A stretch of 64,000 bases of DNA from Metallyticus violacea. Lineage: Eukaryota; Arthropoda; Insecta; Mantodea; Metallyticidae. The number at the start of each line of letters is the position of its first letter. Position 1 is the stretch's first letter. A model generated the notes under the pieces. That model was not told the DNA's origin, did no database searches, and worked only from the letters and a program-made list of their open reading frames with translations. This document shows, piece by piece, positions 51,869 through 62,628 of the stretch. The stretch is taken from assembly GCA_030762175.1 (NCBI GenBank), contig CM060843.1:111569869-111633868 (forward strand), written 5' to 3'. The translations under genes and the position numbers were made by a program.

Positions 51869-53689
51869 TATATATATAGAAAAATTATACGAATGTTTGA
51901 ACCAAACGGCAAAACATTACGACAGAGTAATTAAATAACAGGAATTTAGTTATGGAAATGCAGGCATGATGAAAAATCTTATTTCAAAACACTAAAGGCT
52001 GCCACTGACAGGTCGTGGTGATCGAGGGTATGCGCCTACGCAATAGCTCGTAAAACATGAGATTTCTATTGTGTGGAGGAGCAACGAAGCCGTGCTAGTG
52101 ATTATGTCAGAGCAATAGCGACTGATATGTTGCGGGTTCGATGGCATGTGAGAAATTTGGAAGCTCAGATGAGTCGCGGAAGCTTGAGACAATATTTATT
52201 GAATGAGCTGTCTCACAAATTTTGTGCAGAAGAAGAGAGAAGAGGAGTATTTAATTCAAATCGTTTGTTCACGTTAAGTATTGGCAGTCACCCCCTTGGG
52301 AACTCCAGAATCTAGCGTTTGTCTTTTGGAGTGCTGAGGAAGCGCTATATATTCACTCACAAAAGAATCGGTGTTGGTATCTCTGATTTTCAAAAATATC
52401 AATTTCACATTTTTCAGCTTTAGGGGTTCTATTGATTTTCTTTTTACTTGGCTCTGAATGAAATCTCTATAGAATTCAGCAAGCCAAAATTGAAATTAAG
52501 TTGTTCTATGTTGAAATATAAATCTTGCCTGAATAGTTGAGCTGGTTGACTAAAGACGCCTCCTCCTTTATTTTGTTTGTTTTACTAATGTGAATTCTCG
52601 CATTACTCTTTATTTCTAATTTTTGCTAGAGCGGGAGATGAGAACATTTAGCGTTTAAAATTGATTGTACAGAATTTCCATTCATCTCCCTGGTAACGTT
52701 CGCAAAAACACCATAAATAATAAACTCGGATGTACATTTACTAAGTAATATATCAAGTAACGTGCTTGGTCTACAACACACTATTTACTATTTAGTAGAT
52801 ATTACTCAATACCGACACTACTTTTACACTTTTAAGAAACGCGCCCATATACCAACAGTAACAAGAAAAATAATGCAACTCACAGTTTAGATCTCAAAGT
52901 GACGAAGATGGTTTGGTTTTTTCATTGACTTCCAACAATATAACTTTAAAGTCCACTGTGGTCATTATGAAACCAGAGATCAGAGGTTAACATTTAACAT
53001 CATTTAACATCCAGAGAACTCCTTCGAGTAATATAAATCATGCTCCAATATCGGTTAAAGCGATACGGTGTCCTTTTCTTGCACAATTTTGCACCACAGA
53101 TCCCATAACTTGCAAATACTGCAAGTTATGTTTTGACAAATACTCCTCAACTATTACATGTTGTAACCGTATTTTACAAACATAGAAATATGAATATACG
53201 GAAACCAAAAGTTTGGTCCTAATTTTGTACCTGAAAGTCGTTTTGCTGCTAGATATTAAACTAGGAAATAAATCGTCATTTATTTGGTAATTTGGTATTT
53301 ACAAAATAACTGCCTGTTTTTCTTACTTTAAAGTATGATAGCATATAGAAGTTTGTGAAAGAAGTGAGCATTCTGGGAAAACATATGTGATATGACTTGT
53401 ATGTAGAAACCAACTTTGAGTATGTTGTTTATGAATATGTTATGTCATGGGCCATCCTTAATATAAAAAAATTAATACAACTATAAGTGAAATATTTTAA
53501 AAGAAATAAAAATTAATATGGTGTTCAATTTGTTTCTTATAAAAATAACCTGTAAAAATCTCACAACTAGTAGCACTATTATAGGTCAAATAAGGTAAGT
53601 AATATTCCAAGCTGCAAGAAAGAGATTTAACTGTATTAATTCTACCTGTTAAGCATTTCTAATCTACTTGACTTTTAATGCATATTGAT
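51869..53689. other. unassigned DNA
   Basis: An 80-codon frame at 52,073-52,315 has a protein-like, charged composition (Arg/Glu-rich, heptad-like Leu) but I cannot place it. Otherwise nothing is recognised. Confidence 0.4.
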
Positions 53690-53752
53690 TTATCCCAGAC
53701 CTACCGCTTACGAGTCCGCGCCTTAACGACCCTCAGCCACCAATGGCGGTGC
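53690..53752 (-). repeat. SINE family C, tRNA-like head fragment
   Basis: On the minus strand it holds the Leu/Ser-type head (GCCGCCATTGGTGGCTGAGG, GTCGTTAAGGCGCGGACTC). It breaks off before the B-box and body. A minus-strand SINE A follows about 80 bp to the right. Confidence 0.75.
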
Positions 53753-53830
53753 TAATAGTATGTTTGCCTCCGTTTACCTACCGTAATTCCCTTTCCTCCC
53801 GTCTTTATGAACACATCATTTGCTACTTCC

Positions 53831-54127
53831 TTTTTTTTTTTATTTATTTATTTATGGACCCGCTTTAACATCTCAGGTTATCAGCGTCCCATTCTATTTA
53901 GGGTGTGAAATGGCCGACAAATTTTGCTCAGGGGCCTCTTTTTTCAGGCTTGAGGTTCTTTATCGTGCCGTAAACCTACGAAATGGGACCCACGGCTTTA
54001 CTTCTCTTCCGAAGGAAGCCATACTTAGAATTTTTACGCCCGAAAAAATCCATCGATTCTGGCCGGGTTCGAACCCGAGATCTTGGGTTTAGAAGGCAAG
54101 TATCGTTACCACTACACCACCAGGACC
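53831..54127 (-). repeat. SINE family A, full length
   Basis: A complete copy on the minus strand. The head GGTCCTGGTGGTGTAGTGGT ends at about 54,124 and the B-box is GGGTTCGAACCCGGCC. The CTTCCTTCGGAAG core and 3' blocks are present, and it ends in a T-rich (ATTT)n tail at 53,831-53,853. The 90-codon plus-strand frame here is antisense to the SINE. Confidence 0.93.
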
Positions 54128-54482
54128 GACTGCTACTTTCTATTAGCTAGTTTTAGCGCCATATGTTTCTGAACTCATTTATACAGTCATTAGTTGTGCA
54201 TTTCATTCATCGTATGATGTGATCGAACATTTTGGAGGACGTTGAATGTGCAATAAATAAATACTACATATTGTGCTTGCATAAAATAAACCGAAACCCC
54301 AAATTCTAATATACCACTGCGTTATATGGTGGAGGTTTACGGAAATCAAAACACACCTCCGAGAATGGTAAGAAATGCGAGTGGGTTCTGCGGAAAACTG
54401 CCGTTGTTATATTCACTGTTACATGAGCAATGAGCGACTTCGTTCTTAGAAAACTGCCTACCAGGGTAACGCTATTATAAAA

Positions 54483-54486
<4 letters not shown>
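54128..54486. other. unassigned DNA
   Basis: Nothing recognised. Confidence 0.4.

Positions 54487-54514
<28 letters not shown>
54487..54514. repeat. (TA)n microsatellite
   Basis: About 14 TA units. Confidence 0.95.
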
Positions 54515-54517
<3 letters not shown>

Positions 54518-54562
54518 CGCTGAAAAGTATATATTGATGTTAGATTTGAGAGGAGCAAAAAC

Positions 54563-54752
54563 ATTTAAATCTTCGCTCGATGTCTTTAATTAATTAAAAT
54601 TAATTTAATTTAATTAATTATATATATAATAATTATATATAATAATTAATTAAATATATATATTATATATAATTAATTAAATGCACCTCTCACAACGGGA
54701 GTGTGGTGCCATGATACAGGTTGTATGAAAGACATCGAGCGAAGATTTAAAT
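54563..54752. repeat. perfect 25-bp inverted repeat enclosing an AT-rich palindromic core
   Basis: The arm at 54,563-54,587 (starting ATTTAAATCTTCGCTCGATG) is the exact reverse complement of 54,728-54,752. Between them, about 54,588-54,680 is almost purely A/T and largely self-complementary. A GC-richer hairpin-capable stretch follows (GCACC at 54,682 pairing with GGTGC at 54,706). The whole could fold as a long hairpin or cruciform. It may be a foldback or MITE-like element. No coding potential. Confidence 0.8.
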
Positions 54753-54844
54753 AAAAAAAAAACACGCTACTTAACGAGGTGAGTTGGATTCACATCAACT
54801 AAGCTTCTTCTCAGAACTACCGGCAGTATTCGTTCAAGAAAAAT

Positions 54845-55125
54845 GAAAATGAATGGTGTTTAACACCCGTTTTTGCTACAGAGGCACAACAGGTGATGGA
54901 CACTGATAATACATGAGATGAAATGATATTTTGGGAAAGAATTTATTTTTAAGGAAGGAATCGTTCCAGACCTAAGTTTAGGATACCTCCCCGGCATTTG
55001 CCATTTATGAGGACTGAGGAAAACCTGGAGAAAACCTCAAGAGAGGAAGGACGGTCCTGGCGGGATTGGAACCACAGACCTCTCGCTCGCGAGTCCGCGC
55101 TTTAACGTCCTCGGCTACCCTTGGC
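54845..55125 (-). repeat. SINE family C
   Basis: Full set of family C blocks. The head region at the right end is GGGTAGCCGAGGACGTTAAA and the B-box is mutated (GGTTCCAATCCCGCC). It lies directly beside a minus-strand SINE D. Confidence 0.92.
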
Positions 55126-55149
55126 GGTCAACATCAACGAGGGAGAGCC

Positions 55150-55495
55150 TTCCACAGAATATTACTATAGTCTGTGTCATAGCCCCACGTGGGCCTTTGG
55201 GTTACCGCGATGACCGCTGCGCCTTCTACCTCCATCATGTGATATCATTGGTAGAGTGCAGTATTGCAGGAGAGTATGTGATCAGCATACCGCATCCCAC
55301 CGGTCGCTATATCGCGGCTTACTAGATCGTAGATCGCCACCTCTCCATCAGGCAGCTTCCCAATTGTCCTCACGAGGCTCGTGGACCCCGTTCCAGACCT
55401 TCCTAACTTAGAAACATTTCTAAGAAGGTACAGGGAATCGAATCCGGGTTTCCCGGCCATCAGTCAGCAACGCTACCCACTAGACCAAGGGGGTG
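55150..55495 (-). repeat. SINE family D, most complete copy
   Basis: On the minus strand it starts with CCCCCTTGGTCTAGTGGGTA (A-box region of a tRNA-like head) and B-box GGATTCGATTCCCTG. The same ordered body blocks as the 47.2 kb copy follow, ending near 'acgtggggctatgacacag'. At about 340 bp it lies between two SINE C copies in the same orientation. Confidence 0.9.
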
Positions 55496-55614
55496 GTCAG
55501 ACATGAGTATTGTATCACTATAAAGCTAGTTTAATTTATTCAAGATTCGATTCATACTTGACTATTAAGCACTCTGCTAAATCAGTTCTTACTGAATGAG
55601 GAACGTTATTTTAG

Positions 55615-55905
55615 TTTTTTTTTTAATAGTGTTTAACGCCCGTTTTTACTACTGAGGCACCACAGGCGGTGGACACTGATGATACATGAAATGAAATGAT
55701 ATATTGGGAAAGGATTTTTTTTTTTAAAGGAAGGAAGCGTTCCAGGCCTAAATTTAGGGTACCTCTCCGGCATTTGCCATTTGTGAGGACTGAGGAAAAC
55801 CTGGAAAAAGCCCCAGTCAAGGAAGACGATCCTGGCGGAATTCGAACCCCAGGTCTCCCGTTCATGAGTCCGCGTCTTAACGACCTCGGCCGTCCGTGGC
55901 GGTAT
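55615..55905 (-). repeat. SINE family C
   Basis: A near-complete copy. The B-box GGTTCGAATTCCGCC has one change, and there is an internal T-tract and a T-rich left tail at 55,615-55,624. The 125-codon minus frame and 77-codon plus frame across it are incidental. Confidence 0.92.
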
Positions 55906-56442
55906 TTTAGTTTGTTTAAAATACTGTGATTAAATAGTAAAATAAATGTATCTTTATGAATGGCGTGCATAATGACTGTAAAATACGACAAAAGGACCAA
56001 CTTTGCTTAATTAACATGTAGAAACTGATTTCAATACCCGTTTTCATTGTTTACACATGTTAGTTCAACATTGGATTGCTGTATTGCATAAACAAATAAA
56101 AGCTATCTCTGCTATGAGCAAGCCAGGCCCTGGCTTGGAGCAGTGATAAGAAATAGTGATCATCGTATTATTTTTTACGGTATCTAAGAGATGAAATTGT
56201 TAATTCAATTCTACATTTCTTCATTTCCTCTTTTCTTTAAACCAAAAACAGCTGATGACATTAGTTGCGATCGGCTTCCCTTGCATCAGAGGCGGAATGT
56301 ACATTTTTAAGTTAACGTTTTTTCCAAGAAATGTACATGAATAGTTACTACGGTGGGCTTTGTTCCACGTTAATGAAAAAGATACATTGTTTCATTTAAA
56401 AGCTATGCTGTCCAATAAATATCACCAATATATTTATTAGCC
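55906..56442. other. unassigned DNA
   Basis: Nothing recognised in this AT-rich stretch. Confidence 0.4.
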
Positions 56443-56453
56443 TAGTAAAGGTA

Positions 56454-57448
56454 GAGCACTAAAGAGGTATTCTCGTCCACCATTTTGGTGCCTCCGGCGA
56501 GCAATATTATAGGCTACAACATAGCTAGTAACACAAGTGAAGATTGTTTTATTGGTTGTACTAGAAATACCTATAAAATATTTTTATTGTTGAAAAATCA
56601 TTTTCCCAATTATTTGAAAAATGGTTTAAAAGTCTTAGAAAATTGTGAATGTGTGGTTAACGAATATAGACGCTTTATTGTTGGTGTATAGCTTCCTTAG
56701 GTACATATTCATTTTTCTACAAAAATATGTTTATTACTACTAAATTACTGATAATCACAACTATAGTATTAAGAAAGTCGAAAGATATTTGTGAAATATT
56801 TTTAACCTTTTTTTATTAATTTTGTTAACATTATTTAGTATTAAAAAACATAACCTATTGTGAAAAAAAATGTCATTTTTTGAAGGCTATACCTTTACCT
56901 GCAAAAAATATGTAAATTCATAATACAAGTCTGATTAAATTTTAATTATTCATTATAAATAAATAAAACTTATGAATTTGAGTTTCAGTTAAACAAGTTG
57001 CTTCTTGGATTGTGTATATACATCTTTTTTTCACTGACATACTCTTCATCTGTTAAAATAATAATTAATCTTTCAATATATAATCGTACATATTATTCTG
57101 TAAGTATTAATTATATTCTAAAATTATTCATTTATTTACAAGTAATTTATTATAAAGAAACTTACTATTTTTGCCATTATATGTAAATGATGCGTTGAAA
57201 TAGAGAGGTTATACAGCCTGTATTTTGACTTATATATTTTGTGAAAATACGCAGTTTAATGTTTTCGTATCATTTACAAATCGAAACATAAACCAACAAA
57301 GATTGCAGAACACAATTTTGAATAATAAATTAAACACACTCAACATCAACAAACGAGTTTACTATACGCTACTATACTGACTTCAACTCCGTTCTGCTCT
57401 CCATTGGCACCAAAACGGCGGATGAGAATAGTCATCTCTATAGTGCCT
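56454..57448. mobile_element. ~1-kb DNA transposon with terminal inverted repeats and an 11-bp target duplication
   Basis: The left end (GCACTAAAGAGGTATTCTCG, then the CCATTTTGGTGCC block ending at about 56,492) is matched by the reverse complement of the right end (GCACTATAGAGATGACTATT, then CCGTTTTGGTGCC), giving repeats of about 40 bp with a few mismatches and one small gap. The flanks are direct repeats TAGTAAAGGTA (56,443-56,453) and TAGTAAAAGTA (57,449-57,459), an 11-bp target duplication with one mismatch. That length suggests Mutator-like elements, but the subterminal CCATTTTGG block recalls the P-like element at 8 kb. The only sizeable frame (56,485-56,691, 68 codons) is unassigned. 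It contains a CFIGCTRN stretch that vaguely resembles a THAP Cys pair. Confidence 0.72.
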
Positions 57449-57459
57449 TAGTAAAAGTA

Positions 57460-57864
57460 ACTGCGCGCGCATTCTCTCAAAGAGCACAAGAACTACTGCT
57501 TGACCTTGAACTTCTAAGAGTTTCGTAGCAACAGCTCTGTTAGTTTTATAATGAAGTAGTGGAGTTTAATTGAAGAGAGTGGATGTATTTAGTTCCTTCT
57601 AAAACGCTTTATGTAGATTTTCGTGAGTAGCATTAGCAATCCTTTCGGCTACATACAAAGAACTGAACAAAACGTACGGTGACGTTACGCCCAGCAGTTA
57701 GATGACACAAAGATAACAATAAAAACTGAAACTGTCATTATTCGCACCGAACCATATCTCATTGTTAGGGGCTTGCAAACAACCTTAGAATGTATTCTTG
57801 GAGCAATCATGATATTCTAAGTCAAGTAATTGCGCGCAATGCATATCTACCGCGATACTTGAGC
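57460..57864. other. unassigned DNA
   Basis: No recognised features. Confidence 0.4.
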
Positions 57865-57901
57865 AAGGCAAGTACGGTTACCACTACACGACCAGGCCAC
57901 T
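57865..57901 (-). repeat. SINE family A head fragment
   Basis: The reverse complement reads GTGGCCTGGTCGTGTAGTGG and continues with 'taaccgtacttgcc', the A-box end of family A. No body is attached. The LTR element begins 21 bp to the right. Confidence 0.65.
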
Positions 57902-58127
57902 CTTGTTTATAAATATGAATGTTGGAGCAGGTATTGGGTGCTCGGGGGATGTAGTTGGTCGCTTTGCTGATCGTGGTTTCGAAGTCTCGGCCGGGCTGCT
58001 CACTGATGACGTCGTTTGCTCCAATTCTGTTGAATTTTATCTCAGGGTCCACCGGAGTGTTTCGGGATCAGTATAGATCCACGGGAACGAGAAATGTGTT
58101 GCCCAAAAATACACAAGGTTGCCTTGT

Positions 58128-58185
58128 TTAAAATATTTTATTCACATGTAAAGTACTTAAAATATTTTATTCACATGTAAAGTAC
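58128..58185 (-). repeat. 29-bp tandem duplication carrying two AATAAA signals in the LTR
   Basis: Two exact 29-bp units lie end to end. Each contains AATAAA on the minus strand (complements at 58,137-58,142 and 58,166-58,171). They sit in the downstream half of the LTR, where the R region and polyadenylation signal are expected. The right LTR has the same duplication at +5,158 bp. Confidence 0.8.
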
Positions 58186-58606
58186 TGCCTGACTGTTCGC
58201 CGCTGACTTCGCTACTCTCTTAGACTGTCTTCCTGAGTGAATATCTGGATGTCTGAATGTCCCTCTGAATCTATGAACGTGTGGGTGTAAATCTGCGAAT
58301 GTATCTCTGCTGAGTGTCTGAATGTGAATCTATGAATGTCCGACTTCTACGAGTGTGTAATGCGCCTCTGAATGTGTCTCTACCGAATGCGTGAATTCTC
58401 GAGTGTGTGAATGTCTGCTGACTGTCTATCTTCTGCGAGTGTCCCTCTGAATGCGTCTCTACCGAATGCGTGAATTCCTTGAGTGCCCCTCTGACTTCTG
58501 GACTCTAGTTTTTCTACTACATTGCCACGCCTTTCGCTAAATTAAATTCCCTCGTATTTTATCTATTTTCGTGTTGTACTTTCATTATTGGTCATCCTAA
58601 AATTAT

Positions 58607-58614
58607 TATTTATA
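58607..58614 (-). promoter_or_regulatory. candidate LTR TATA box
   Basis: TATAAATA on the minus strand in the first half of the LTR, upstream of the putative polyadenylation signals. The same sequence is at 63,765-63,772 in the other LTR. The start site is not established. Confidence 0.35.
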
Positions 58615-58936
58615 TCTAAGTTCTCCTGATTCGTTAACTTTTATTCGAAGACCATTGGCTAGAATTATTCTTTCCCCCCTGATCTAAGGTCTTCCCACGA
58701 ACTTGAATTTTCCCAGAACAAGCTGTCATAAATTTCGGCCCTTTCCTTACATTCTGATTTCTATTGAAAATCTTTTGCCTTCCTTAGTCTGTTGATTTCT
58801 AAATGTTCCCGGAGATAACGCACGTGTTTTCGGCTTTCCTGTAATAAAACATTTTCGTCTCCGTTCTGACATTTTCATTTTCTCTAAAAATATTTTTAAG
58901 TCTGACTTTGTTAAATACTGTCCCGTTACGGCCACA

Positions 58937-61611
58937 TGTTTCTCTTATTGTCAACTCCTAAGTATTTCCCGGGTAGAAGGTTCGTGACCTAACAAAAGAT
59001 AGTTTACCCTTTCTTCAGCCTTGTCTAAGGAGCGGTCTGCGGACGAGTGTCAGGTATACATAACCGTCTGCTTCTCACATATTTTTACACAAAATGTATA
59101 CAAAACCCTTTTGTGAAATACCATTACCTGTTAAATGACATACAAGTTACAAATTACTCCGATTCCTGTTATACCTATCTCAAAATGATTTTCTTATACA
59201 TATACATAACAATTATCCTTATCAAATATAATGCCTTTATAAATATCACTCTGCAGCCTTTTAATTAAATTAATAAAGGCAGCCTTATTTCCGGCTTCAA
59301 ATGCCCCTGTAATCAGATTTTGTTGTGGTAACATAACAAAATATGGTTACATAGTCCCGTGAGATTATTACTGTCTCGTTAATGCAGAGTTATATTCTTA
59401 TTATTCTTAATGCTATATTTACACACTTGAATGGAATTGATTTTCTATCTGTGACACATATTTGCACTTTCAGCCTTTTGTTCATTGTCTTTATTGTTCT
59501 TGGCTCTGATATTAGTGTCATTTTGCCTTTTATGAGTTATACCTTTAAATTGTATTCTAAGCTTTTACATACAAACTTGAAAATATATTTTTAAATGTTT
59601 ACGGTATTATCTATTTAGCTGATACGCCTTGCACTTTTAATTTTTTTACTTTTGCACATTTGTTTGCACTAAGAAAAATTCACTGCACTTTTTTTTTCAC
59701 TGCACTTAAACTGCTTTTCACTTAGTACTTTTATCCGCGTATCAACGCCACTGCATTATACATTTTTTTTATATGAACTATATTCTAGCATGCACATGTC
59801 ATTATTTACAATATACCCTGAATGTTTCTGCAAGTAAGTTTCCTTATAATCTATTCTTATATTAGTCAATTATCTTATTCATTTACTGATGCTAGTATTT
59901 TAGCTGTTACTCAATAAACAGGTTTACTTCCTATCTAATTTATCCAACGAACTTTTGACCTTAATCCTTAATAGCATTATATCATATATTACATTCACTT
60001 TGTTACAATTACAGTTTGTTCAAATGTATTTAGCCTACTAGTTACACCTACATCATACCTAACTTAATGAAGTTATTTTTGACAGTCTGTCCCATTTTTT
60101 TTAATTTTACCGAAAAATTTCAATAGCACATTCATATTGTTAAATTTTATATTTTGAATCTTGACCTTATTAATTGACAACCAGATAACCTGTAGCACGT
60201 AAAGAAATTATATTTGCAATCCGTTCGTAACTTTATATTTCAATAAAATACACATTGATGTATGCCTTGCGTTTTCTTGCGTTTTCTAATTGATTTTAAT
60301 TACATCATTTATTAATCATTGGTCATATTTTTTTTTATAAACTTCCAATTTGCTATCTAACATTACTTTTAATCAATCATCCATTATGAATCTTGTAAGA
60401 CACTTGATAACATTACAGGTAACATATAGATGATTCTATTCGTATATCTATAAGGGAGAATTTTCCATCCCATTTCACAGCGCAATTCACTACAGATTTT
60501 AATTACATTACTATTTATTAGATATCTTGGATCGTTTTATGAAGCTACCTTAGGTAAACAATACATTACTCGAGAATTATTCATCGACCACTTCATTATC
60601 TCCTTTATCTACTTAATTCATTAATTCATTTTCTCCCTTATTATTATTTATCCTCTTTCTCTATTCACTTTATCATTATTCATTATTTGCCCTCTACTTT
60701 TAACCGTAGGATCATTATTAATATATTTCTTCTCGTTACTTGATTCACTTTTCTTTCTATTACCCCTATCTGCTTCCTTAATTGAACGTCACCAAGATAT
60801 ATAACTTTAGCTTCTTATGCGTTTATCTTTCTTTAGCATGCTTCTGCTTATTCTATTATTTCTTAAACCCTATAATTTCAATTATTTACTTTCCTATAAT
60901 ATTCCCTCTGTAATGTTATTAATGTCTTATTAAGCTTTCACTTTATATTGACTTTCCTTTGGCCTGATTTGATTTATCTTATTTTGTTACTCTCCTAATT
61001 CGCCATTATTATAATATGATTCCCTAATTCCCTATGTAAGGTTACTAATATGTTTTATTAAGCCTTCATCTTATTTTGAATTCTCTTTCACTTGATTGCA
61101 ATTATTTTATCTCTTTACCCTTTTAATTCACAATTACCTATTCTCCTGTATGATTTCTTAACGTTAATATTTTATTTCCTGAAATTTATGCACCTAGCAA
61201 TATTTAATTAATTTTTTTTGACATGATTACAATTACTTTATTTCTTTACTCGTTTAATTTATAATTATTTATCTTTCTATCTGGTTCCTTGGAGTCATTA
61301 ACTTTCTTGTTTCTGTTACTTATGTTTTCATCCTATATTGAATTTTATTTCGAATTATCTTTGGCAATTTTGTAATTATTTAATCTTTTTCAAACTGTTT
61401 TCATTTTTCATTATTTATTCTCCTAACTGATTATGGGTATTACAACTAGCCCTCTTATTTACTCCTATTCTTAACATTTTTGTTTTACAATACTTTTACC
61501 TTAATTAGCTATAAAATTGTACTATTAGCTTTCCTATCTTATCAATCTTATGTTTACATCTATTTACATTCTCAATCCTATATCAATCAGGTTATTCACC
61601 CTACTTTCTTT
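58937..61611 (-). other. purine-rich noncoding interior of the LTR element
   Basis: About 2.7 kb that is strongly T/C-rich on the plus strand, hence A/G-rich on the minus (transcribed) strand. No minus-strand frame has recognisable retroviral enzyme motifs, and the only frames longer than 60 codons are on the plus strand and low in complexity. This occupies the place where pol would lie in an autonomous element. Confidence 0.75.
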
Positions 61612-62628
61612 TTACATTCTTGTATTGATTTCTCTCTGGGATCCGAGTTGAACGTTAATACTCCATGGGGGTCTCCATTCGCGTGGCTCGGTCCTGAGTT
61701 CCGCTAATTGTTCTTTCGCGAATTCTGAGGGATTCTGAACACTTGCATTTATGCAATTTATTTCGGCTTGGGGTTTCGCAATTTTTGCCTCATAATATTT
61801 ACCTAAGTATTTCTGAAACAAAGAGACTTGTGCCCCTGTCCCGTGATGTCTTTGGATCGAATCCTGACCACTACTTTGTTTTCTTTCTACTTGGTCCTGA
61901 CACATCACTTGCTCCCGGTTTATGCCTATCTCGAGTATTTGATTTTGTTCTCCTATTTCTATGCCTGTTTCCTCATTACTTATCGTTTTCCCCTCTAGTT
62001 CTAGTTGACTGTTATTTATTTTCCCTAGGTTCTCGCTATCATCTTTCTCGATCTCCATTTGCTGCCTATCATTGCTGAGTTCCCCCGAATTTTCCTCTAA
62101 TTTCCTTTCTATATCTGTGTTAGGCTCTAAGTTTAATTCCTGGTTCTGTTCATGAATACTAGCGTGCTCAATTTGCATGTCTTGGGTTAAACTATTGCTA
62201 ACTACCCCACTGGTTTCTATCTGAGACTGCTTTATTCCGCTATCTTCATTTTCTTTTATTTTATCTATGGTTGCCTGACCCTTCTTTAACCCATCAAGTT
62301 GTACCTGGGAGTTTTGAAATACCCTTATAAGTCCAGCATGGTAGTTTTGAAATTCCTTGTTAAGTTCTACCTGGACTTTCTCTAACTTATCGTTAACTTC
62401 TGCACGGATCAACTTGAACAGATCTATTAATATTTCCAACTTGTCCTCGCTAATATCGTTATTCACCCCTTTTTGACTAGCCTTTGTAGCTTGGTTTGCT
62501 TCCCCATCCTGACTATTCTCTAATTCTATTCTATTTTCCTCCATAACTATTTCTTCCTCTTTTCTATTCTGTTCTGCCATCTTTTCTTGTAGTTCCCTCT
62601 CTTCACTACTAAACTCTCCACTTAACAT
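61612..62628 (-). CDS. 338-aa acidic, Glu/Gln-rich coiled-coil-like protein of the LTR element (gag position)
   Basis: An uninterrupted frame begins with Met in the gag position, about 430 bp downstream of the primer-binding site. The first 60 or so residues are dominated by Glu, Gln, Asn and Lys (MLSGEFSSEERELQEKMAEQ at the start). Residues about 60-115 have heptad-like Leu/Ile/Val spacing (ILIDLFKLIRAEV...LEKVQVELN), suggesting a coiled coil. The middle is low-complexity Glu/Gln/Asn/Ser, and the C-terminal 80 residues are more mixed (FQKYLGKYYEAKI, PREWRPPW). I see no CCHC zinc knuckle, capsid major homology region or protease motif, so calling it Gag is inference from position. It could bind element RNA or a helper Gag. 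Its intact state in a recently inserted copy suggests it is functional or very recently was. Confidence 0.72.
   Translation of the reverse strand: MLSGEFSSEERELQEKMAEQNRKEEEIVMEENRIELENSQDGEANQATKASQKGVNNDISEDKLEILIDLFKLIRAEVNDKLEKVQVELNKEFQNYHAGLIRVFQNSQVQLDGLKKGQATIDKIKENEDSGIKQSQIETSGVVSNSLTQDMQIEHASIHEQNQELNLEPNTDIERKLEENSGELSNDRQQMEIEKDDSENLGKINNSQLELEGKTISNEETGIEIGEQNQILEIGINREQVMCQDQVERKQSSGQDSIQRHHGTGAQVSLFQKYLGKYYEAKIAKPQAEINCINASVQNPSEFAKEQLAELRTEPREWRPPWSINVQLGSQREINTRM

Larger units (their letters stand above)
57923..58936 (-). repeat. 3' LTR (left copy)
   Basis: The left boundary TGGAGCA (minus strand ...TGCTCCA) is where similarity to the other LTR stops. The right boundary is not fixed by alignment, because the partner runs out of the window at the position matching 58,842. 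I propose 58,936, where the minus strand would begin TGTGGCCG after a purine-rich AATAAGAGAAACA tract, giving an LTR of about 1,014 bp. The region at 58,250-58,500 is a degenerate array of GAATGT/CTCTGAATG/CGAGTGT units. Confidence 0.85.
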
